64,000 nucleotides of DNA from contig OZ025243.1 of the NCBI GenBank assembly GCA_964019155.1, positions 40,528,679 through 40,592,678 of the forward strand. Reading direction: 5' to 3'. A program made the position numbers and the translations under genes. The DNA comes from Osedax fenrisi (Eukaryota; Annelida; Polychaeta; Sabellida; Siboglinidae). A model generated the notes under the pieces. It was not told where the DNA came from and did not search any database. It saw only the letters and a program-made list of their open reading frames with translations. This document shows positions 48,264 to 59,200 of this stretch, in pieces (within the stretch, counting starts at the first letter, position 1; each line of letters opens with the position of its first letter).

Positions 48264-48491
48264 CATAGAGTATATAAGCAACTTGTATAAACTACAGTGT
48301 ATATAAATATAAACAAGTTGTGTATATAATACATTTAGCAAATGATTTACATCAAAGGAATATTTGCCACATAGCGGCTATCACAAATTAGTCATGACCT
48401 ATATTTAATTCGTTTCGCGCGCGCGACGCTCCCCACACGTCAATCAAATTCGTATTATTTTAAATATTGGCGCCGTTTCAGACTGTACTCC
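47869..48491. mobile_element. Long-arm foldback element with 8-bp flanking duplication
   Basis: Arms of more than 200 bp (about 47869-48090 and 48262-48491) are reverse complements, both containing GAAACGGCGCCAATATTT, the CGCGCGCG cluster and TAGCCGCTATGTGGCAAATA. A long (TA)n core separates them. Termini GGGGTCGGTCTGAAACGG and (inverted) GGAGTACAGTCTGAAACGG agree. ATCAAGGG flanks both sides (47861-47868 and 48492-48499). Very long arms and an 8-9 bp duplication resemble Mutator-like foldbacks; the superfamily is uncertain. Confidence 0.85.
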
Positions 48492-48685
48492 ATCAAGGGA
48501 ACTGTTCGACGGTAAGGATATATATATAGATTTTTATTTGTATAACGAGTGCGTTATTATATTTATAACGAGGGGAGAGCTTGTAGCTTTCGTTACATCT
48601 ATAAATTAATATGCAGATATATTATTTATATATGTACACTTTACACCTTGTAAGTTACAAACACATACTTTATATGTATACCTAT

Positions 48686-50144
48686 CAGGGTTGATTCGGT
48701 TTTTAAAATTGGTTTTTTCAAATGGGTTTTTACGTCGGTTTTTACGGTTTTTTCAAGTTGTAAAAACCATGGTTTTTATGGTTTTTATGGTTTTTACGGT
48801 TTTTACGGTTTTTAACAAATTAATTTAACTTTTAAATTGTTGTTAAGTTATAATTGCCTACATTATATGTTATATCAGTGAGTGGGTAGGACTCTCATCT
48901 AATTACACTTACATGCCTACGATACAATGATTATGTGATAACAAATTTAATTACGCCACCATTAGGCAGAATATTCTAATTATGAATTATTTATATATTG
49001 AAATGTAAAAATATATCATTTTTATGATAATACATTATTATTAATTATAGTTATTTATATGTAATAGCCAAATATTACCAAACTTAATCATTTTACTAAA
49101 TAATATTAAGTAAAGCACTGCTTTAAAAGCAGGGTTGATTTGGTTTTTTCAAATTGGTTTTTTCGTCGGTTTTTACGGTTTTTAACAAATTAATTTAACT
49201 TTTAAATTATAGTTTTTATGATAATACATTATTATTAATAATAGTTATTTATATGTAATAGCCAAATATTACCAAACTTAAGTAAAGTACTATTTTAGAC
49301 TACAATTTTTAGTATATTGTAACGGTTACCAGACACTGTAGCCGGCGATTTCAAAAGGGGTGGGACTATGGGTGTGGCTATAGCCGAAATACTCTAAACG
49401 CAAATAAAATAACTATAATATTTTTAACTATTATATTATCAAATTAAATGTTATAAATATGAATCAAAAATATAATATCAAATGTAATCATATTATATAA
49501 TTACATTTGATATTATATTTTTATTTAAATAGCTATAAAAATAATATCTATTCATTTATAATTATTTAACAATAATGGTTTTTAACTGAGGAACTTATTA
49601 AATTTATTATAATGTTGAATAATAATTATGTTCCATTATGTGATGTCTATATATTTAAAATTATAATGAAAATAATACAATTTAGTTAATTTTTTGTTAT
49701 GAAAAAATTTTAAATTGTACTTGTTTATTTTGAAAAAACCATAAAAATCGATAAAAACCAGGTTTTTTGGTTTTTACGTAAAAACCGAAAAAACCATCAA
49801 CCCTGTTATTGATTCAAGACCACTTTAATTACATATAGCTAATAATCTATTTTATGATAACAATAATATAATATTATTAAATAATATTTGATAGGCTTGA
49901 TAATATTTAATATTTTTTTTTAATATATATATTATACTCGTAACAATCAAAAATAATATATTCTACGATTCCAACTCTTCCATTATGTGATGTCTATATA
50001 TTTAAAATTATAATAAAAATAATACAATTTAGTTAATTTTTTGTTATGAAAAAATTATAATTTGTACTTGTTTGTATTGTAAAAACCCGATAAAAACCGG
50101 GTTTTTTGGTTTTTGCGTAAAAACCGAAAAAACCATCAACCCTG
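48686..50144. mobile_element. hAT-like element with 8-bp target duplication, carrying a nested relative
   Basis: Starts CAGGGTTGATTCGGTTTTT and ends with the inverse, AAACCATCAACCCTG. ATACCTAT flanks both ends (48678-48685 and 50145-50152). Many GGTTTTTACGG sub-terminal repeats are present. Within it, 49130-49805 has the same two termini, and internal blocks are duplicated (ACAAATTAATTTAACTTTTA; ATGTGATGTCTATATATTTA). No transposase ORF is present. Confidence 0.88.
49130..49805. mobile_element. Inner hAT-like element of the same family
   Basis: CAGGGTTGATTTGGTTTTTT at the left, AAACCATCAACCCTG at the right. The flanking 8-mers do not match, so it may have arisen by recombination between relatives rather than clean insertion. 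A 58-bp palindrome (49465-49522) lies inside. Confidence 0.7.
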
Positions 50145-50255
50145 ATACCTATGGTACTTAATAATTTGAGATTGGTTTGGTTTCTTAGTTTTGTTTATCT
50201 ACATAGTTTAATTTGGTTTGGGTTGGTTTTACTGGTTATTTTAAATAATTTTTAG

Positions 50256-53200
50256 TTGCATTACATGCATATACACACTCGTGAACAGAGAATGCCGCGC
50301 ACCGAGCTTCAAGGCTTCGACTCAGACGACGACGAAAGCAAGATGACTCGTGACCTGATTACGCTACACAATAAGAAGAAGAAGAAGTCGGGAGGCTTTC
50401 AATCCATGGGTAATCTATACGTCTCCGTTCATTGTACACTGTATATAGTATACTGTATATACTGTATATAGTACATTGTATATAGTAGACTGCAGCGATG
50501 TCTCAATAATTGAGTTAATTTTATGACATTCGTAATAGAATATATAAATATGAAGTATTATAATTTAATTTAATAAAATCTTGTCATAATCTTCAGGATT
50601 TTTTTTAACATTTAACATATTTAAAATATAAAATGTTATTCCAAATAATCAAATTTTATATTATTTGCAATGATAATTTTCGTACATTTACATATTCTTT
50701 ATCGAAGTTTGTATGTATATTTGCTGAGATATTCAAATCATAAGAAGCTATTATCACGACGCTACCTATGTACCATACTACCTATGTATCATACAACCTC
50801 TACCGTGTACATTAAATTAACACCTCAGTGTTCGTTATACACTAATATCTCCTACACACCCGTGTAATATATGTTAATGTCGTGCCCGTCTAGGTATTTC
50901 ATTTCCTGTGTACAACGCGATCACGAAGAAGGGTTACAAAGTTCCCACTCCTATACAGCGTAAGGTTAACTCACTGACCTATTGACCCCTGTTGTAACAT
51001 CATCATCCACCCCACTCTATCAACATCAATAGCTAAAACACTCACTCATTAGTATACATTATTTCTATGCAAGACATACAATAGTTTTCTACGGTTGTCG
51101 ACCCTGTGTTCTCATTATAATTTTCCCATTATTGATATTATTATCGCGGTTTTAACACCCCTGTTCGGGTACAATACCTGCTATTTTAGAGTATAATACC
51201 TACATTTGTTTCTAAATAAAATACCTTACGTCACACATACCCCCACAGATACCCATGCACACACTTACACACCCACACACTCACCCATACTACAGACTAT
51301 CCCGATCATAATGGATGGTAAAGACGTAGTGGCCATGGCTAGGACCGGAAGTGGTAAGACAGCTGCATTCTTAATCCCCATGTTCGAGAGACTCAAGACC
51401 CACGTCCCCACTGGGGTACGTGCCCTTATCATGTCCCCCACTAGGGAACTCGCCCTGCAGACCCTCAAGTTCACTAAGGAAGTTAGTACCTGAGAACATA
51501 ACTTATCCTAGGATCATCCTAGGATCATCCTTAGCTATCTCCGTAATGTTAAATATTATCCTAGACTAATCCTAAGCATTATGATGTTATCATCACAACT
51601 GTCCACTGTAGCCAACATCTGTTGTTAACATATGCTGTAGTCCATCACGGGAATATCAAAACTAAATACACTGATACCTGTCAACTGATGCTGTGGTCAA
51701 TGTGTTCTAGTAAACTTCAATTATAAAATCTATAAGCCACGCCCCCTCGTATACAGCCCATGTTAAATCTCAGCTCAGCTGAACTCCTCTGCATTGACTA
51801 AATCAGCGGGTTCAGATTTAATATGTGCTGTATTTGGAGGCTTGACTTATATCTCTAAAAATTGAAAAGTCTAGTTATATTTTGTCTACAGCATGAGTTC
51901 ATTAATTAATATTTATTAATGAAAATGATTGATGTTAGATGACTATAGTTACTTTTATGATAATTTTTCTTATATTTTTTTATTTTTAATATTTATTTAT
52001 AAATAAGGATACAATTATTTGTTATAAAATAATAAATAAAACAATGAATCCATATTTGTTAGTGAATCAATACAACATTATGGATTATTGTTAAATCTAT
52101 ATGTTCGCTACAATATTAACATAATATCTACACATTCAGTTAGGGAAGTACACTAAGTTGAAGTACGCCGTTATTCTTGGTGGAGACAGGTCAGTAAATG
52201 TTATGTAATAGTCAGTGATAGTCAGTGATAACTCTACATAGCTATTAGCTATCTAGAGAGCTATTAGCCATAAATAGTTATTAGTTATACATCTACATAC
52301 TATTAGCTTTACATATAGATAGCTAATCATCTAGAGAGATACTACATTATAATAAAGAAGTACGTAAGCGGTGATCTTGTGCGGAATGAATTCATTTTGT
52401 GTTTCGTGATTTCTAGCTCGATATAATGATTCTACTATTTATAAATAATTATCATTATATTATGATCGCGCACGAGATCACCAGCCCCCTCAAGATATCA
52501 CTGTTATCCACCAGTACATTAGTGTATCCATGTAACAACCTATGCATCCGTTCATCAGTTTCACTGATGTTATTCAACTTACTTATTTACGTATCTCATT
52601 TTATAGAATGGAGGATCAGTTTGCAAGTATGCATGAAAACCCTGACATGTTAGTATGTTGAAATAATGCGCATCACAGTATTGAATCTATATATATATGT
52701 GTTATACATATTTATAGTTACAGAACAGCTCTTTGGGCTTTGTTATAGTACACGTAATCTCATAAGATATTATTTTAAATTAAATTAATTCTATGTGATA
52801 TACTTTTATGATATACTTTTGTGATATATTTTTTATACCTATAAATTAAATTTCAATGTATATATTATTTTTCAAGTTTCATCACCTTTCTAATGTTATT
52901 ATGTTACTATATTTACATATTCTTTAATATATAATAATAATAAATCAATTACTATATATTAATTTCATGATAATTTTACAGAATATTAACAATTTATATG
53001 TAAATAATATGTTTAATAAATACTAATTAAAGTTAGTTTGATTCTACAGATCTTTTATACCAAATATAAACATTATATTAACTTAAAATCACATTAATTC
53101 ATGTTATATCAACATTTATTATATATTATTAATTAATCTAATAATAAATATGTAAATAATGTCATTATTTTCAAAGTATGTAAAACTTTTACTTACGTAT

Positions 53201-56200
53201 ATAATAAAAATACTATATTACATTATCTATATATTGTGGAGTAAATTGTGCTTAACATATACATGCCATATATAATAGATGGTCTTAAAACTAAAATTCT
53301 CACTACAATGAACATACACACACCTACACACACATACACTTGCATCTGTACACACACCTACACACACACTCCCATCTGTACACCCTCCTACACCCCCTAT
53401 ATACCCCTGCACAGTTTGATAGCCACCCCCGGAAGATTCATGCACGTAATGGTCGAGATGAACATGAACCTCTCCAATGTGGAATACGTGGTGTTCGATG
53501 AGGCTGACAGACTGTTTGAGATGGGGTTCCAAGAACATCTCCTCGAGACCATGAAACGGCTACCCGAGACCAGACAAACTCTGCTATTCTCCGCCACTCT
53601 ACCTAGGTAAGTGACAGCTCGCATTAATAAGCCTTATAAATATACTATCATAATAATTATCATTATTTATAAGAAATTTCTGAATTTACTTTTACTGTTT
53701 ATGCTATTGTTTATACCGTTTATGAGTTATTTCTCCTAAAGAGCTTCAAAGTAAGATTGAATCTTTTCTATTGTTGTCACTCACTATATATCTCTCTTTT
53801 ATTCAAATAATTATTAATTATAATTAATATGATATTTTATTTTATATTTGTATATATATATACTATATATTAACTAGTTTGAATTATTATCTTTAATAAT
53901 TATGTGAAACAGAAATAAAAAAATTTTAATTTAACAAGAAATTTATAATATATTACTGGTGTGCCCTACCCCTACCCCATTAGATTACTGGTAGACTTTG
54001 CTAAAGCTGGCCTGAACGATCCCACACTTATACGTTTAGATGTTGACACTAAACTTAGTGATAACCTTCAGGTTTTTACCTCCCCTGCCATACTATTCCT
54101 ATCATATCACATCACTAATACCCACTATTCCTATCTCATCACTAATACCCACTATACTTATGCATGTTATATAGAACCATATACATAACAATGATACACA
54201 CTAATTACAACAATAATAATGATGTTATTAAATAAATTCAAACATTTATAATATTAGTACCTAAATATAATGTTACGTTCATAATAGTATTAATCATTAG
54301 CTATTCATTCATTCATGGCCGACAAGTTTAATCTAAATTGTTACACATGAAATTGTCAGTATAAAAATCATTTTATAAAATTCTTTATAGGTAATTCATA
54401 ATAACAATTGTATAATTACTATCAAGTTCAAATTCAATAGTAACATATTATATTCACTATATTCACTATACGTGTGTGTGTTATGTCCGTGAATAGGTAT
54501 CTTTCCTTCAAGTGCGCAATGAAGATAAGCTATCCCTGTTGCTCCACCTGTTGGAGACAATGATCACTAGGAAACAACAGACCGTACTGTTTGTTTCCAC
54601 TAAGCATCACGTGGAATATATGAGAATGGTTTGTTTGCACTTGTTTAACAAATCTATCTCCGTATTTGTTTTTATTTTTATTCTATGATATTAAATGGTA
54701 AAAACTGGCTAAATTAATATTATTTTTAATATATACTTTTTATACATATAGTAATACAGATTAACATATAGTAATATAACATATAGTAATAAATATAACA
54801 TATAGTAATATTGATATAAATATATATATATATATATAATATGAAGTTATTTACTGGTATTACATAATAATTATATATACATTTCTAATTGTGTTTAATC
54901 ACGCGTTTAGTAAATGTAATATAACAAATGTTGAGTATCTGCCCAGCAATAACACTCACACATCATACACCCGGACCGCTTAGATACTGGAGAAAGAGAA
55001 CATCACATGCTCGTACTCCTACAGCAGTCTGGACCAGACAGCTCGTAAGATCAACGTAGCCAAGTTCAGACAGGTCAGTGTTACTTGTGTGCGTATGTGT
55101 TAGTGATGTATTAGTGATGCCGAGCCGACACTTTGGTTATTGATTCCGAGCCGAGACTTTAGGTAACTGAGACTGAGACTGCGTCGATCATTTAGATTTT
55201 AGCATCATCTACATCACTAGTATCATACTAGTAGTATGTATGTCTCTATTAGGGTGGGGTCAAATACCTCTAGTAAATACACGAAATCAACGTATTTAAA
55301 TAATATTAATACATTTATTTAGTTTTATGTAAATATATCAAGAAACGTATATCACAAATAATATCTATTTTTCGATATCTTTATCTTATAAATGAGCATC
55401 TAATAAATATGTATTTGTCCCATCCCTATATCGTCTATACCATTTAATGTTACTTAATAATAGTGAGCCGATAAGGGTAGTTCCATATCACTACCAGTAT
55501 TAAGCATACACTACAGTACACACTAGCCCTACTAACACCCATACTAGCCCTACTAACACCCATACTAGCTCTACCTACCTACACACACTACACAGAACTT
55601 GACGTCAGTGCTAATAGTAACAGATTTAGCTGCCCGTGGTATTGACATCCCTCTCCTAGATAATGTCATTAACTTCAACTTCCCTGCCAAGCCTAAACTC
55701 TTCCAACATCGAGTCGGTTAGTACACCGTTACCCCCAACCCACCCTACTCTCATCGTCATTAACCCCATAATGTACTAGTTACCCCTCTTTATTGTGTGC
55801 GCAATGCACTAGGTAAACCCCTTAAATTGGGTGAATAATGCACTTTTCCCCTATATTACCCCCCTTTAGTATGTGCATAATACACATACTTCCCTCTATA
55901 CATATTATCCCCATAATGCACTAGTTACCCCTTCTGCATAATAATATTATGTCATAGACCTCTTGTTTATCTACATCACCGTATTGCTTACTAACTAATA
56001 TAATCTATAATGAAGTGTATTACTTAGACAGTGGAACGTTAGTACAGTAAAGGTAGGTTGTGTTCCATTCTCCATACATACATATTTACATGTTCTGATC
56101 GAATAGATATATTCAGAGTTTGTTCGTACTTGTTAAATATAATTTAAAACATTTTGTTATAATGTTCCGATATATTTAAATTAATATATCGTAACATTAT

Positions 56201-59200
56201 ATTATCTACACAACCACACCCCACTACTATACAACCACACCACCCCACTACTATACAACCACACCACCCCACTACTATACCACCACCACCACTACTACAC
56301 CACTACTACACAACCACACCACCCAACTACTACACCACCACCATACCACCACCCCAATACTACACCCCAACAACCATACCACCCCACACTACACCACCAC
56401 CCCACCACCCCACTACTACCACACCACCACCACCCCACTACTACAACAGGTCGAGTAGCCAGAGCTGGTAGAATAGGAGCAGCTATATCCCTGGTGGCCC
56501 CTGAAGAGATACCTTACGTGATAGATCTTCACCTCTTCCTGGGTAAACCCGCCAAGTTCGCCATGCTTAACAAAACCTATCCTAATGGTAAGCCAGCTCT
56601 AGAGAGAGAGACACACAATATCACTGTTATACTTAGTATTTACACATGTATATATATCATACTAGGTGATTCTTATTGAAGTAATTATCTATTCATCATT
56701 ATTGATATCTCAGACGATGAAACCACCCTATAGATTACCTGTTACTGGTGTGAACATTAGCTGTAATCACCAACAGCCATTCATTATTTGTACACACATA
56801 TGAGATGATTGTGTACCCTTTTATATTATCGTATTATAACTAAATATTGATTAATCTAAATTATTAATTTAATACTATAAACTCTAATTTAAAATATCAA
56901 TATTCATATTTAATTTCGCATGAATATCCAGTACGATATGAACTCTATATAGCCATCATATTGCCATCATATTGCCATACTGCACAGATAATCTTTCATA
57001 CATAAAATATTCACACTGTAATAAGCATATATGTATGCCAAATGAAATAATGTTTCAGTAACACTAGTAATGGGTGCACTAAACACCAGCCGTGTCACAT
57101 GACATCATTTCACATCATGTGACACCTACTCATTGTGTTCTATATCGCTACTATACAAATACTGACATCCCCTATAGCAGATTGTTTGATCATTAACTTA
57201 ATGGTAATTCACTCTGATGAATTCACTAATTTCTGTAATAGTAAACATATTTACGTTTTAAATTTATAAATATTTTATAATCTTTAATTTATTAATGACT
57301 ACGTATATATATATTATATAATCAATTATAATTTATAATTGATACCTCATAATTGTCAACTCTATTTGAATAATGCAATGTGATATATACTACATGATAG
57401 TGTATTACATCTCGGTTCTATGATTTCTAGTATCATTGTTCTAAGCTAAATATTTCATGTATTAATCACTACTCCTTAAAGTTAATTTCCATTTATCACA
57501 AGTTATAATGCAATGCAATGCAAAACAATGCAATGCCCCTGAAAAGATTGTTATTTTTTTTAATCATTTAAAATGATCTTATTAAAATTATTATTTTTAT
57601 TGATGATACTATTCGGTCTTGCAACATTGTAACAGCTATATATTACATAAACACATACCCACACACACCCACATCACAGCCTCACACACACCCACATCAC
57701 ACCCACATCACAGCCTCATACACACCCTTACACACACCCTCACACACCTACAAACACAGATGGCAATGGTTACTGTGGTAGAGTGCCCAGACATCTGCTG
57801 GATGAACAAGATGAGAGGCTGAGACGCATGCATAAAGATGATGACCTAGTTAGTATGATACTGTGTAGGGAGGGGGTACTACCCAGCAAACACCCTTCAT
57901 ATGTGTGTGCATACCTTATTTATTTAAGCATATCTCATTGTATTATTTAGTTCTCTACTTTTTTATTATTTTGTCAGTAATTCAATAAAGTATATCTATA
58001 TACCTATCTATCATAACATTTTGTATTTTTTATTTTAATGATTGTAATTCATTATATTTAATTAGTTGAAATAAGATCATTTTCAATAAATAATTAAACA
58101 CAATATGTATTTCTCAATATATAGTTTCTATTGTATTGGTGTAATATATAACAAATAGACATTATAGATCACTAAATCTAAATGATAAACATTGAAATGT
58201 ATGCGTTGAGTAATCTACTATTACTACTTCCACTACTGCCACTACCATGATCAATAGATATCCACAAACACTTATTATGAAATCCTGTTAATATTTTATT
58301 TTATTTATTTTTATTATGGATTATTATGTCGCCATAGGATAATATATCAATTCCGAATTTTTTTTTAAATTGGATATTTTTGACTAAATAAATTATACTA
58401 CACACATAGCCACACTCACACACATACACTCACAGTTAAGTCAGAAGAAGGTATCACAGAACGCCTACAAGAACTACGTTCGCAGTAGACCGGTGGCTAG
58501 CAGCGAGAGCATCAAACGTACCAAGGAACTGTCCGACCTTGAACTCGGCTATCATCCGATGTTCAATGACGTCTGTACCCAGGACGGGGAAGAGCAACGC
58601 CTCAATCTCCTCGACACCATGAAAACCTACAGGCCGCATACGGTACCTACACTCCCCTAATAGGGTAGAATAGTAATGATTTAGGATGCGGTACTACAAA
58701 AGTAGGCTGGGTTGAGAGCCTGTAGTCACCTATACATACATTATACATTTTACTGTCAATATAACGTTTTAGTAAAAAATGTATAATAAAAGATGCATGC
58801 CTCTAAACCTGAGCCTACTTTTGTAGAACTGCAGCCCTGGAGAGGTTTTTAGGTCAATGCTATCTTTATCATTTTCTTTCTTTCTTTAATCATTAAATAT
58901 TCTCAAAAAGCCTCAATATAAAATGTGAGCATCTTTTCTTTGTTGATACCTTTCATTAATTATCTTTGTTTTTAACACTCCTGATCGGGTATAAAACCTG
59001 TATAATATTATACAATAATTCTTATTTTTTCGTGAAGAAAGTATGATTAATTATATGTTTATTGTAAACCAATCCTAATTAAATACAATTATTATTCAAT
59101 AAATTTAAGATAATCACAATTTCATATTTTGTGAATATTTAAAACACAATTTCACTTTTTATAAATATACTAATACACATTATAATGTGATCTCTAAATT

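Noticed and set aside
53227..53624. Minus-strand ORFs opposite the DEAD-motif exon
   Set aside because: Shadows of the GC-richer helicase exon 53415-53606 on the plus strand.
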